From Sphingobium sp. (GTDB taxonomy: Bacteria; Pseudomonadota; Alphaproteobacteria; Sphingomonadales; Sphingomonadaceae): DNA of 38,842 nt. Positions within the stretch are counted from its first letter, which is position 1; each line of letters starts with the position of its first letter. This document shows positions 1 to 8,058 of this stretch, one piece after another. The notes below the pieces were generated by a model. The model was not told where the DNA came from. It saw nothing but the letters and a program-made list of their open reading frames with translations, and searched no databases. Where the stretch lies: NCBI GenBank assembly GCA_017745115.1, contig JAGIAA010000025.1, forward strand, positions 1 to 38,842, in the 5' to 3' direction. Position numbers and translations under genes: made by a program.

Positions 1-245
1 GCATGATGCAGCGCCGCGTTCCGGACTATACGGACGCGCTGGCCTACTGGAACGGCGTTGCGACGCATGGCTATGAGATCGCGATCGCCGGCATGGCCGT
101 GTTCTTCGTGAACATCGGCTGGTCGCTGTTCGCCGGCAAGAAGGCCGAGGGCAATCCCTGGGGCGAGGGTGCGACCACGCTCGAGTGGACGCTGTCGAGC
201 CCGCCGCCCTACCACCAGTTCGAGACCCTGCCGGTCATCGACTGA
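1..245 (+). CDS. ctaD: Cytochrome c oxidase subunit I, C-terminal end (partial)
   Basis: This is the 3' end of the catalytic subunit of an aa3-type cytochrome c oxidase, the inner-membrane enzyme that reduces O2 with electrons from cytochrome c. The gene enters from the left edge and only about 80 residues are visible. The fragment carries the RRVPDY motif, one hydrophobic membrane segment (roughly IAIAGMAVFFVNIGW) and the family's C-terminal signature, GATTLEW followed by SPPPYHQFETLP. The heme and CuB ligands lie upstream of the window. The following genes are oxidase assembly factors and subunit III on the same strand, which confirms the call. Confidence 0.95.
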   Translation, partial: MMQRRVPDYTDALAYWNGVATHGYEIAIAGMAVFFVNIGWSLFAGKKAEGNPWGEGATTLEWTLSSPPPYHQFETLPVID

Positions 246-286
246 GGCGACACGGCCAAGGAGGCCGAGAGGAAACAAGAAAGGCC

Positions 287-310
287 GGGGGCGCAGTCAA
301 TGTCGCCCCC
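287..310 (+). promoter_or_regulatory. Hairpin between ctaD and ctaB
   Basis: A 7-bp perfect inverted repeat (GGGGGCG / CGCCCCC, 10-nt loop) lies in the 141-bp gap between ctaD and ctaB. There is no U-tract after it, so it is more likely an RNA-processing or attenuation hairpin that sets relative expression of subunit I and the assembly genes than a full terminator. The role is inferred. Confidence 0.3.
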
Positions 311-386
311 GCGTCGTTAAAAGGGAACGGCATGCCTGCGGGTGCGGTTCGCAAAGAGTTGGATTGGCGCAGTGACGAATTCGGCA

Positions 387-1319
387 ATGGCATTGGATGG
401 CGAAACGCGAGCGAACGCAGCATTGCTGCCCGCCGATTGGCGCGACTTCGTTGCGCTGACCAAGCCGCGCGTGATGACGCTGGTCGTGTTCACCGGGCTG
501 TGCGGGCTACTTGTGGCGCCCGGCCGGATCTCTCCGGTTCTTGCCTTCACCGCGATCCTTTGCATCGCGCTGGGCGCTGGCGCAGCGGGCGCGCTCAACC
601 AGTGGTATGAGGCGGATCGCGATGCGGCGATGAAGCGCACGGCCAAGCGTCCGCTGCCCGCCGGCCGCATGGACAAGCAGTCGGCGCTGCATTTCGGCGT
701 CGGCCTTGCGGTCTTCTCGGTATTGCTGATGGGCCTCGCGACCAACTTGCTGGCCGCCGCCATCCTCGCCGTCTCGATCCTCTTCTACGTCTTCATCTAC
801 ACCATCTGGCTGAAGCCTCGCACCGTGCAGAACATCGTCATCGGCGGCGCGGCGGGCGCCTTTCCGCCGTTGATCGGCTGGGCGGCCGTGACCGGCGACG
901 TTGCGCCACTGCCGGTCGCATTGTTCGCGATCACCTTCTTCTGGACGCCACCGCATTTCTGGGCGCTCGCTCTGTTCGTGCGCATGGATTATGCCAATGC
1001 CGGTATCCCCATGCTGCCGGTTGTCTCGGGCGAAGTCGTCACGCGGCGGCAGATCCTCTTCTACACGGCGATCATGGGTGCTGCGGCGCTTGCGCCTGTT
1101 TTGCTGCAGTTGACCGGCGTGATCTATGGGCTGACTGCGCTCGTCGCGACGGCCGTCTTTGCCGCCATGGCCATGCAGGTCGCGCTCCGCCGCGAGAGCG
1201 ATCCAGCGCAGATGCAGCCGGAGAAGCGTCTCTTCAAATATTCGCTGCTCTATCTCTTCCTCATCTATGCCGCCGTGGTCGTCGATCACTGGGTTGGCTA
1301 TGGAGTACCGTCGGCATGA
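387..1319 (+). CDS. ctaB: Protoheme IX farnesyltransferase (heme o synthase)
   Basis: CtaB (COX10) is an inner-membrane UbiA-family prenyltransferase that adds a farnesyl group to heme b, giving heme o, the precursor of heme a. The 310-residue protein begins with a short hydrophilic segment, then TKPRVM, and has several hydrophobic helices. The first Asp-rich prenyl-diphosphate/Mg site is N71-x3-E75-x3-D79 (NQWYEADRD), followed by KRPLPAGR. The segment [13 protein letters not shown] is strongly diagnostic of heme o synthases. ATG 387 is chosen because family similarity starts shortly after it; in-frame GTG codons at 342 and 372 are alternatives and no strong Shine-Dalgarno decides. The stop overlaps the next start (ATGA at 1316). 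Confidence 0.95.
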   Translation: MALDGETRANAALLPADWRDFVALTKPRVMTLVVFTGLCGLLVAPGRISPVLAFTAILCIALGAGAAGALNQWYEADRDAAMKRTAKRPLPAGRMDKQSALHFGVGLAVFSVLLMGLATNLLAAAILAVSILFYVFIYTIWLKPRTVQNIVIGGAAGAFPPLIGWAAVTGDVAPLPVALFAITFFWTPPHFWALALFVRMDYANAGIPMLPVVSGEVVTRRQILFYTAIMGAAALAPVLLQLTGVIYGLTALVATAVFAAMAMQVALRRESDPAQMQPEKRLFKYSLLYLFLIYAAVVVDHWVGYGVPSA

Positions 1320-1453
1320 CCCCCGAGCAGCAGCAGGAAATCCAGAAGCGTCAGCGCAGCCGGTCGATCGTGATGGCGCTTGTCCTCGCCGCTATGGTCG
1401 TCCTCTTCTTCGCCGTCGCATGGGCCAAGATCGCGCAAGGGTCGATGCATTGA
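1316..1453 (+). CDS. Small single-pass membrane peptide of the cox operon (CoxF-like)
   Basis: This 45-residue ORF lies between ctaB and ctaG. It starts in a 4-nt ATGA overlap with the ctaB stop, and its own stop overlaps the TTG start of ctaG (TTGA). The sequence has a charged, Gln-rich N-terminus ([17 protein letters not shown]), one hydrophobic helix of about 20 residues ([20 protein letters not shown]) and a short tail. Tiny membrane ORFs in this position are common in alphaproteobacterial cox operons and are often called CoxF or cytochrome c oxidase assembly protein; their function is poorly defined. Overlaps on both sides argue that it is translated and coupled. Reality of the gene is well supported, its role is not. 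Confidence 0.8.
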   Translation: MTPEQQQEIQKRQRSRSIVMALVLAAMVVLFFAVAWAKIAQGSMH

Positions 1454-2028
1454 CCACGGTCATACAAAGCAGGGGCAATCCGCGCCGGACCGCGATGATC
1501 GCGGCGCTGGCCGCTTTGTTCATGCTCGGCCTCGGTTTTGCGTCCGTGCCGCTCTATCGCATGTTCTGCGAAGCGACCGGCTGGGGCGGGACCACCCAGC
1601 GTGCCACCGAGAAGCAGCTGGCTGCACTGGCCAAGCCCGCCGAGGGCGCCGCTCGGACTGTTTCGATCCGTTTCGATTCGAACGTCGCGCAAGGCATGCC
1701 CTGGCAGTTCTATCCCGAAAAGCGGGCTATTCCGGTCAAGGTCGGCGCCAAGAACATGGCCGTCTTCATCGCGAAGAACATGTCCGACAAGCCGGTGACC
1801 GGCCAGGCCACGTTCAACGTGACGCCGAGCCAAGCCGGCCCTTACTTCACCAAAATCCAGTGCTTCTGTTTCACGGAGCAGACACTCGCGCCGGGCCAGT
1901 CGGTCCGCATGCCGGTGCTGTTCTTCGTGGACAAGAAATTCCTCGACGATCCCGATGACAAGGACGTCCAGGAAATCACGTTGAGCTACACCTTCTATCC
2001 GGTTGAGAAGCCGGATCGGCAAGGCTAA
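1450..2028 (+). CDS. ctaG: Cytochrome c oxidase assembly protein CtaG/Cox11
   Basis: CtaG (Cox11) is a membrane-anchored periplasmic copper chaperone that delivers Cu(I) to the CuB site of subunit I. The 192-residue protein has a short cytoplasmic N-terminus, one membrane helix (about residues 14-34), the juxtamembrane motif SVPLYRMFC, then a periplasmic beta-sandwich. The copper-binding pair is seen at C138-F-C140 within QCFCFTEQ. I chose TTG 1450, which overlaps the preceding stop, because the family has about 10-15 residues before the helix; the first in-frame ATG (1495) would leave the helix without its usual N-terminal residues. The rare TTG start inside the overlap suggests translation depends on the upstream peptide. 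Confidence 0.93.
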   Translation: MTTVIQSRGNPRRTAMIAALAALFMLGLGFASVPLYRMFCEATGWGGTTQRATEKQLAALAKPAEGAARTVSIRFDSNVAQGMPWQFYPEKRAIPVKVGAKNMAVFIAKNMSDKPVTGQATFNVTPSQAGPYFTKIQCFCFTEQTLAPGQSVRMPVLFFVDKKFLDDPDDKDVQEITLSYTFYPVEKPDRQG

Positions 2029-2060
2029 AGCACCCGAGAGACTAGACAGGGAACACCAAT

Positions 2061-2891
2061 ATGTCCGGCGCCAAGAACCACGATTATCACATCCTTCCAC
2101 CCGACATCGTGCCGCTGCTCGGGGCCATGTCGGCGCTGGTCATGGCGCTCGGCGCGGTCGCCTGGTTGCATCCGGCGGAAATGGGTGCCTGGGGTGGCGC
2201 GACGTTCAGCCTGGGCATGATCGGTGTGCTCTTCACCATGTTCATGTGGTGGTCGAAGGTCGTGCGCGAGGCCCATGTCGGCGACCATACGCCGGTGGTG
2301 CAGCTGCACCTGCGCTACGGCATGATCCTGTTCATCGCCTCGGAAGTCATGTTCTTCGTCGGCTGGTTCTGGTCGTTCTTCGATTTCTCGCTGTTCCCCA
2401 CGGAATTGCCGCCGATCGAGGGGCTGTTCCCGTCCAAGGGCATCGAGGTCATGAACGCGTTCGAGCTGCCGTTGCTCAACACACTGATCCTGCTCTGCTC
2501 GGGCACGACCGTTACCTGGGCGCACCATGCGCTGATCCATGGCGACCGCGACGGCCTCAAGAAAGGTCTGTGGCTGACCATCCTGCTCGGCATCCTGTTC
2601 ACCAGCATCCAGGCTTATGAATATGCGCACGCGCCCTTCGCATTCGGCAAGACGCCCTACGGCTCGGCCTTCTACATGGCGACCGGCTTCCATGGCTTCC
2701 ACGTCATTGTCGGTACGATCTTCCTGATCGTGAACCTCGTGCGCGCCTATAAGGGCCACTTCACGCCCCGGCAGCATTTCGGCTTCGAAGCGGCCGCCTG
2801 GTACTGGCACTTCGTCGACGTCGTCTGGCTGTTCCTGTTCTGCGCAGTCTATGTGTGGGGCGGTTGGGGCGCACCGGTCCACGGCGGCTGA
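2061..2891 (+). CDS. ctaE: Cytochrome c oxidase subunit III
   Basis: CtaE (COX3) is the seven-helix core subunit III of the aa3 oxidase; it stabilises subunit I and lines the oxygen entry path. The 276-residue protein opens with NHDYHILPPDIVPL and contains the family signatures RYGMILFIASEVMFFVGWFW, LLCSGTTVTWAHHAL and, at the C-terminus, AAAWYWHFVDVVWLFLF. The length matches bacterial relatives. A clear Shine-Dalgarno (AGGGA) precedes the ATG with good spacing. It sits 32 bp after ctaG in the same transcript direction. Confidence 0.97.
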   Translation: MSGAKNHDYHILPPDIVPLLGAMSALVMALGAVAWLHPAEMGAWGGATFSLGMIGVLFTMFMWWSKVVREAHVGDHTPVVQLHLRYGMILFIASEVMFFVGWFWSFFDFSLFPTELPPIEGLFPSKGIEVMNAFELPLLNTLILLCSGTTVTWAHHALIHGDRDGLKKGLWLTILLGILFTSIQAYEYAHAPFAFGKTPYGSAFYMATGFHGFHVIVGTIFLIVNLVRAYKGHFTPRQHFGFEAAAWYWHFVDVVWLFLFCAVYVWGGWGAPVHGG

Positions 2892-2979
2892 AGGCCGACG
2901 CAAAGAAACAAGATGAGGCGCGTTCGGGAAGCCGGGCGCGCCTCTTGCTTTAGGGGTGCGGACACATGAGCATGAGACG

Positions 2980-3375
2980 ATGACCGCGAAACCGCCCACG
3001 TCGCTTGTTCGCGCGGCTCTGCAAGCCCGCTGCCCGCAGTGCGAAACTGCGCCCCTGTTCGACGGCTGGGTCGGCTTCGCCGCGCGCTGTCGTGCATGCG
3101 GGCTCGATTATGGCAAATTCAACGTCGGCGACGGACCGGCGGCGTTCCTGATCCTCATCATCGGTGCGCTGGTCACGGCGCTCGCTCTGACGCTCCAGCT
3201 CAGCGCACATCCGCCTTTCTGGGTGCATGTGATCCTCTGGGTGCCGATCACCACCATATTGGTGATCCTGTGCCTGCGCGCATCCAAGGCGGCGCTGCTG
3301 ATCCTCGAATATCGACACCAGGCGCGCGAAGGCCGCATCAACGGCACGGTGTCGGACGGGCAAGAAGCCAGATGA
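2980..3375 (+). CDS. DUF983 membrane protein of the cox operon
   Basis: A 131-residue protein of the DUF983 family, commonly found between COX3 and SURF1 in alphaproteobacteria. The N-terminal third holds two CxxC pairs (CPQC and CRAC) spaced like a zinc ribbon or metal-binding knuckle. Two hydrophobic helices follow (FLILIIGALVTALALTL and WVHVILWVPITTILVIL). No biochemical role is established for the family; location suggests a part in oxidase assembly. ATG 2980 fits the family start; GTG 2956 is an in-frame alternative. The stop overlaps the SURF1 start by 4 nt, so the two are probably translationally coupled. Confidence 0.85.
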   Translation: MTAKPPTSLVRAALQARCPQCETAPLFDGWVGFAARCRACGLDYGKFNVGDGPAAFLILIIGALVTALALTLQLSAHPPFWVHVILWVPITTILVILCLRASKAALLILEYRHQAREGRINGTVSDGQEAR

Positions 3376-4001
3376 ACCGCCGCCTCCCTGTCGTCGCCAC
3401 GCTGGTCGTTGGCCTCGCTGTCGCCGCGATGATCGGTCTTGGCATCTGGCAGCTTGCACGCCTCAAGCAGAAGGAAGCGGCGCTCGCGGCCTATCAGGCC
3501 AATCTGACGCTGCCCGTCACAGCCTATCCGGCGATGAATCCGGCGGACGACAGGCTTCTCTTCAGAACGCTTGCGGCCAACTGTCTGCGCGTGACGGGCT
3601 GGCAAGTGATCGGCGGTCGCAGCCGCGATGGTGCGCCGGGCTGGCGGCATATCGCTACCTGCGCGACCGGCGCGGAAGGGCCGGGGCTGCTGGTCGACAT
3701 GGGCGTGGGCAGCGATCCTCATGGCAAGGCGAACTGGGCCGGTGGACCGGTCAAGGGGCGCACGACCCATGAGCCGGACGCCCACAGCTTCCTGGTTCGC
3801 GCGCTGGGCCGCGCCCCGCCGCTCCGGCTCATGATCGTGAGCGAGACCGCCGCGCCTGGTCTCAAGGTGTCGCCGCTGCCCGATCCCTCGTCAGTGCCGA
3901 ACAACCATCTGAGTTACGCCGTCCAGTGGTTCTTCTTCGCAATAGTGGCGCCGGTCATCTACGGCCTTGCGCTGCGTAAGCGCTGGCGGGAAGGCGGCTG
4001 A
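3372..4001 (+). CDS. SURF1 family cytochrome c oxidase biogenesis protein
   Basis: SURF1 (Shy1) proteins are inner-membrane factors that support heme a insertion into subunit I. This 209-residue protein has the canonical layout: an N-terminal helix ending in the invariant GIWQLARLKQKE motif, a periplasmic domain, and a C-terminal helix (SYAVQWFFFAIVAPVIYGLAL) preceded by NNHLSYA, also typical of the family. The start ATG overlaps the DUF983 stop (ATGA). It is the last oxidase gene in the run; thrC follows after 51 bp. Confidence 0.92.
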   Translation: MNRRLPVVATLVVGLAVAAMIGLGIWQLARLKQKEAALAAYQANLTLPVTAYPAMNPADDRLLFRTLAANCLRVTGWQVIGGRSRDGAPGWRHIATCATGAEGPGLLVDMGVGSDPHGKANWAGGPVKGRTTHEPDAHSFLVRALGRAPPLRLMIVSETAAPGLKVSPLPDPSSVPNNHLSYAVQWFFFAIVAPVIYGLALRKRWREGG

Positions 4002-4052
4002 GATCCGCCGCCGTTGCGCCTCGCGCAACTCGCCGCTAAGGCCGGGCGCGTC

Positions 4053-5453
4053 ATGCAGTATCAGAGCACCAGGGGAAGCGCTGCGGCGCTGGATTTCGAA
4101 GGCGCGACGCTTGCGGGCCTCGCGAGCGACGGAGGGCTTTATCTGCCCGAGCGCTGGCCGACCTTCACGGCGGACGAGTTTGCGGTGATGCGCGGCCTCT
4201 CTTATGTCGAGACCGCGGTGCGTGTCATCGCACCCTATGTCGGCGGCGCGCTGAGCGAAGCCGAACTGCGCGATCTTTGCACGCAGGCTTATGCCCGCTT
4301 CGACCATGCCGCGGTGACGCCGCTTAAGCAGCTCGATCATCAGCACTGGCTGCTCGAGCTGTTTCACGGGCCCACGCTCGCGTTCAAGGACGTGGCGCTG
4401 CAGCTGCTCGGTTTGCTCTTCGAGAAGTTCCTCAGCCGCCGCGACACGCATATTACCATCGTTGGCGCCACGTCGGGCGATACCGGTTCGGCGGCCATCG
4501 ATGCCGTGGCGGGCCGCGCCAAGATTGACATCTTCATGCTGCATCCTGTGGGGCGTGTCAGCGATGTGCAGCGCCGCCAGATGACGACGGTGCTCGCGCC
4601 CAATGTCTACAACATCGCTATCGAGGGCAGCTTTGACGATGCCCAGGCGCTGGTGAAGCGCATGTTCAACGACGCCGACTTTGCCGCGCGCTACGATCTC
4701 TCGGCGGTGAACAGCATCAACTGGGCCCGTCTGGTCGCCCAGGTCGTCTATTATGTCTATGTCGGTGTTCGCCTCGGCGCGCCCGAGCGCAGCATCGCCT
4801 TCGCCGTCCCGACCGGCAATTTCGGCGACGTCTTCGCGGGCTATGTCGCCGCGCAAATGGGCCTGCCTGTCGAGAAGCTGATCGTTGCGACCAACGTCAA
4901 CGACATCCTGCATCGCGCCCTGTCGTCGGGTGATTACAGCCAGGGCACGGTGACGCCGACCGCGACGCCGAGCATGGACATCCAGGTCTCCTCCAATTTC
5001 GAGCGGCTTCTGTTCGATCTCGGCGGGCGCAATGGTGGCGCGCTGGCGGAGCAGATGCGCGGCTTCGAGGCGAGCAAGGCCATGCGCCTCACCAATGCGC
5101 AGCGCGAGGGCGCTGCCAGGCTTTTCGGCTCCGCACGCATCGACGAAATGGACATGAACCGCGCCATGCGTTGGGCCTATGATGCGTCGGGCGAAATCAT
5201 CGATCCGCATAGCGCCGTGGGCCTTGCCGCCGCACTGGCTGCGGATATCGATCCGTCCGTGCCTGTGGTCACTCTGGCGACGGCGCACCCGGCAAAGTTC
5301 CGCGACGCTGTCGAGCGCGCCACCGGCGTGCGTCCCACGCTGCCCTCACGCACCGGCGACCTGTTCGGCCGCGAGGAGCGCTATGTGACGCTGCCCGCCA
5401 CCTTTGAGGCCGTGACGGGCTATATCGCCGAGCATGCGACGCCGCGTGCCTGA
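4053..5453 (+). CDS. thrC: Threonine synthase
   Basis: ThrC is the cytoplasmic PLP enzyme that converts O-phosphohomoserine to threonine. The 466-residue protein begins MQYQSTRG as in the class-2 (long) threonine synthases, has the PLP lysine at K112 in GPTLAFKDVALQ, the substrate/PLP segment GATSGDTGSAAI, the VNSINWARL motif and the PTGNFGDVFAGY loop. Length and motifs are complete. ATG 4053 is chosen from the family N-terminus, with only a weak Shine-Dalgarno upstream. Synteny of thrC behind SURF1 is common in sphingomonads and has no obvious functional link to the oxidase. Confidence 0.96.
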   Translation: MQYQSTRGSAAALDFEGATLAGLASDGGLYLPERWPTFTADEFAVMRGLSYVETAVRVIAPYVGGALSEAELRDLCTQAYARFDHAAVTPLKQLDHQHWLLELFHGPTLAFKDVALQLLGLLFEKFLSRRDTHITIVGATSGDTGSAAIDAVAGRAKIDIFMLHPVGRVSDVQRRQMTTVLAPNVYNIAIEGSFDDAQALVKRMFNDADFAARYDLSAVNSINWARLVAQVVYYVYVGVRLGAPERSIAFAVPTGNFGDVFAGYVAAQMGLPVEKLIVATNVNDILHRALSSGDYSQGTVTPTATPSMDIQVSSNFERLLFDLGGRNGGALAEQMRGFEASKAMRLTNAQREGAARLFGSARIDEMDMNRAMRWAYDASGEIIDPHSAVGLAAALAADIDPSVPVVTLATAHPAKFRDAVERATGVRPTLPSRTGDLFGREERYVTLPATFEAVTGYIAEHATPRA

Positions 5454-5469
5454 AAAGCTCAACCCAAAG

Positions 5470-5560
5470 CCCCTCCCTTTCAAGGGAGGGGTAGGGGGTG
5501 GGTGTCGCGAAGCGATTTCGACGACGCTCCCCACCCCAACCCCTCCCCTGAAGGGGAGGG
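5470..5560. repeat. Palindromic GC-rich double-hairpin repeat (REP-like)
   Basis: Two hairpins, at 5470-5491 (CCCCTCCCT-TTCA-AGGGAGGGG) and 5540-5560 (CCCTCCCC-TGAA-GGGGAGGG type), face each other as arms of a larger imperfect inverted repeat (TAGGGGGTGGG... and ...CCCCACCCCAACC). This layout is typical of the dispersed intergenic repeats seen in many sphingomonad and related genomes. It lies between thrC and the downstream methyltransferase and may also act as a transcription end or mRNA-stabilising structure. Copy number elsewhere cannot be judged from one window. Confidence 0.75.
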
Positions 5561-5575
5561 ACTGAGGATCGTTCG

Positions 5576-6469
5576 ATGACGACCGTAATAGCGCCCCTTG
5601 CCCCAGGCCTGATGGTCGCCGAGCCTTGGGCGGACTATGGCCTCATCGACAGCGGCGGCGGCGTGAAGCTTGAGCGCTACGGCCAATATCGCTTCATCCG
5701 CCCCGAGCCGCAGGCCATGTGGGACCCCGCCGGCACCAACTGGGACGCGCATGGAGAATTCGTGCCTGCGTCGGACGAAGATGGCGGCGGGCGCTGGCAG
5801 TTCGACAAGCCCGTTCCGCGGGAGGGCTGGCCGCTGTCGTGGCAGGAGGCCCGCTTCCAGGCAAGTTGCACGCCGTTCCGTCATCTCGGCTTCTTTCCCG
5901 ACATGGCGCCGGTCTGGAGCTGGGGCAGGGCGCAACTGACCGGGCTCGAGAAGCCGCAATTCCTGAATTTGTTCGGCTACACCGGGGTCGGCACCTTGGC
6001 CTTCTCGGCGGCCGGCGCGGACTGCGTCCATGTCGATGCGTCGAAGAAATCGGTCGCGCAGGCCCGCGGCAATGCCGCGCTCTCCGGCATGAGCGATCGG
6101 CCTGTCCGCTGGATCATCGACGATGCCGCCAAGTTCGTCGCGCGCGAGGCCCGTCGCGGCCGCCGCTACGACGGTATCCTGCTCGATCCTCCCAAGTTCG
6201 GCCGCGGCCCCGAGGGCGAAGTCTGGCGCTTGGAAGAAGACTTACCCGGCGTCATCGCCGGTTGCCGACAGCTGCTCGACGCCGACAGCCGCTTCCTGTT
6301 CCTCACCGTCTATGCCGTGCGTATGTCTGCGCTGGCCATCGGCGAACTCGTCCGCGCGCATTTCGCGGACCTGCCCGGCAAGGTCGAATGCGGCGAGCTC
6401 GCGGTGCGCGAGGAAGCGCGGGGACTTTTGCTGCCAACGGCGATCTGGGCGCGCTGGTCGCGGGGCTGA
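5576..6469 (+). CDS. Class I SAM-dependent methyltransferase (RlmI/RlmK-like core)
   Basis: A 297-residue cytoplasmic methyltransferase. The SAM-binding motif I is seen at about residue 131 (NLFGYTGVGTLAFSAAGA), the acidic motif II as HVDASKKSV, and motif IV at D204-PPKFGRG. The order and the wording of these motifs match the RlmI/RlmK group of rRNA-modifying enzymes (23S rRNA m5C1962 or m7G2069). The N-terminal PUA domain of full-length RlmI is absent or strongly diverged, and the protein is about 100 residues shorter than E. coli RlmI, so the exact target is not assigned. It starts 15 bp after the REP-like repeat. Confidence 0.8.
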   Translation: MTTVIAPLAPGLMVAEPWADYGLIDSGGGVKLERYGQYRFIRPEPQAMWDPAGTNWDAHGEFVPASDEDGGGRWQFDKPVPREGWPLSWQEARFQASCTPFRHLGFFPDMAPVWSWGRAQLTGLEKPQFLNLFGYTGVGTLAFSAAGADCVHVDASKKSVAQARGNAALSGMSDRPVRWIIDDAAKFVAREARRGRRYDGILLDPPKFGRGPEGEVWRLEEDLPGVIAGCRQLLDADSRFLFLTVYAVRMSALAIGELVRAHFADLPGKVECGELAVREEARGLLLPTAIWARWSRG

Positions 6470-6587
6470 GTTCGAGGTGCGTCGCTACCGCTTTGGATGG
6501 AAAGCAGACATTGCGCATCGTCCCTTCCCCAAAAACGGCGCGAGGTAAGGAATGCCCGCAATTGGGTCTTAAGCCGACGGCAACCCC

Positions 6588-7160
6588 TCACTTATCCTTC
6601 GACAGATCATAGTCCTTGCGTGGCGTGTGGGTCGCGTCGCAGAAATCCGGGAGCCCCGAGTCTGCGATGACCACGCGTTTGGTGATGCGCCACTGGCCGT
6701 TCCTCTTGACCAGGCGGTCATATTCGCGGCCCTGTTCGACGAAGCGCGGCGGCGCCTTCACCTGCTCGTTGATGATGCCGGTCCAGATGAACTTGGCCGT
6801 TGCCGTGTCACCGGTCACGCTGATTTCCGGATTGGTCAGCAGCATATGGAACGTGCCCTTGGGCAGCGGCTGCGTCGCGCCCAGATCCTTGTAGGATTGG
6901 TCGATCCCGGCCTTGCCCTTGTAGATCTTGCCGCACAGGTCGAACGTCGCGTCTTCGGTATAGTAATCCGAGAAGCCGTGGCCGTTGCCGCCGAGATTGC
7001 CGTAATAGCTGGTGATGAGATCCTCGATCTGGATCCGGTCGAGCAGCGTCGCCATCGTGGTCTGCACCGGCTGGGTCGATCCCGGCACGGCCAGGGCCAA
7101 GCCAAAGCCTATCGCCGTCAGGCCGATGGCGCGACGTGCGCCCCTTGTCAGACTATGCAT
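6588..7160 (-). CDS. Secreted SnoaL-like / NTF2-fold protein
   Basis: A 190-residue protein with an N-terminal signal peptide (hydrophobic stretch AIGFGLALAVPGS) followed by a SnoaL-like cone-shaped alpha+beta domain. The domain begins with the helix LLDRIQIEDLITSYYGNL and continues with FSDYYTEDATFD and late strands (GQWRITKRVVIADSG). This fold serves many small-molecule isomerases, dehydratases and binding proteins; no catalytic role can be fixed here. The start at 7160 is preceded by a strong purine-rich Shine-Dalgarno (GGGAGAGAG); an in-frame ATG at 7175 is the alternative. It is divergent from the TPR gene at 7286. Confidence 0.75.
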   Translation of the reverse strand: MHSLTRGARRAIGLTAIGFGLALAVPGSTQPVQTTMATLLDRIQIEDLITSYYGNLGGNGHGFSDYYTEDATFDLCGKIYKGKAGIDQSYKDLGATQPLPKGTFHMLLTNPEISVTGDTATAKFIWTGIINEQVKAPPRFVEQGREYDRLVKRNGQWRITKRVVIADSGLPDFCDATHTPRKDYDLSKDK

Positions 7161-7285
7161 CTCTCTCTCCCTCATGCTCTGTTTCGGGGAAGCTTAGGTC
7201 GGCCGGTATGGAAGGCAAGCGCGCGAGAATGGCGCTTGGCGCGCCCTGCGAAACGTCGCATCAATTGTGCCGGGAGGACACATCG

Positions 7286-7984
7286 ATGCGCGCGAGATCA
7301 ATCCTGTGGGCTTTGGCTGCCCTGTCCCTCTCGGGTCCGGTCCTGGCAGCCGATGCGGTAGGGGACCGGGCATTGGCGAACCTCAGCAAGGCCAGCGAGC
7401 TGGTACTGAAGAAGCAGCCGGTCGAGGCGCTCGCGTTGGTTGAGACGGTGCTGAAGGGTTATGAGCAGCCGCTGGCCGAGGCGCGCGGCAAGGGCAGGGC
7501 CTATTGCGCGACGAGCGTGGCCGAGAGCCTGCTCTATTCGGCGCTGCCGGACGGCAAGAAGCCGAGCAGCAATACCGTCTTCCCCACGGCGCTTTGTGAG
7601 GCGCTGTTTATCAAGGCCTATGCCTTGAACGAACTCAAGCGCGAACCCGAAGCGGTCGCGACGCTGGAGCAGCTGACAGCGCTTGCGCCGCTCCACGCTC
7701 ATTATTTCGTCGAGCTGGGCTATGCCTATCGGATGATCGGCGCGCCGGACAAGGCGATGACGGCCTACCGCACCGCCTTCGACAGCTCGAAAACGCCGGG
7801 CCTCGACGACGCGAAGGAGGACCGCGCGGCAGCGCTGCGGGGCATCGGCTATCTGCTCATCGACAAGAACGACCTCGACGCCGCCGCCGATTCCTATCGC
7901 AAGTCGCTGGAAGAGGACCCGTCCAGCGCGATCGCCAAGTCCGAGCTCGAATATATCGACGGTTTGCGGAAGAAGAGCCGCTAG
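7286..7984 (+). CDS. Periplasmic TPR-repeat protein
   Basis: A 232-residue protein with a clear Sec signal peptide (MRARSILWALAALSLSGPVLA) and helical repeats. At least two tetratricopeptide repeats can be read in the second half, around HYFVELGYAYRMIGAPDKAM and RGIGYLLIDKNDLDAAADSY, each followed by the usual A-x3-P-type ending. Such proteins are protein-protein interaction scaffolds; no partner is evident. A good Shine-Dalgarno (GGGAGG, 7272-7277) sets the start. It converges with ccmB, with a hairpin between them. Confidence 0.75.
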   Translation: MRARSILWALAALSLSGPVLAADAVGDRALANLSKASELVLKKQPVEALALVETVLKGYEQPLAEARGKGRAYCATSVAESLLYSALPDGKKPSSNTVFPTALCEALFIKAYALNELKREPEAVATLEQLTALAPLHAHYFVELGYAYRMIGAPDKAMTAYRTAFDSSKTPGLDDAKEDRAAALRGIGYLLIDKNDLDAAADSYRKSLEEDPSSAIAKSELEYIDGLRKKSR

Positions 7985-8007
7985 GGTGCCAACGTCATGC
8001 CAGGGCC

Positions 8008-8031
8008 GTGCTCCTGCGAAGGCAGGAACAC
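8008..8031. terminator. Hairpin between converging TPR gene and ccmB
   Basis: An inverted repeat, GTGCTCCTGC-gaag-GCAGGAACAC (one mismatch in the stem), lies in the 74-bp gap between two converging genes and is followed on the plus strand by CGCTTTT. It could end transcription of the TPR gene. The core CTCCTGCGAAGGCAGGA is also reminiscent of short palindromic repeats scattered in sphingomonad genomes. Confidence 0.5.
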
Positions 8032-8058
8032 AGGGCGCTTTTGGCCGGAGACCAAAGC

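Noticed and set aside
3891..5288. 465-codon open frame antisense to thrC
   Set aside because: Arg/His/Asp-rich translation typical of antisense frames in high-GC DNA; fully overlaps a well-supported gene.
6470..6587. Motif CTTTGGATGGAAAGCAGACATT resembling a dispersed repeat
   Set aside because: Too short and degenerate to call a repeat from one copy.
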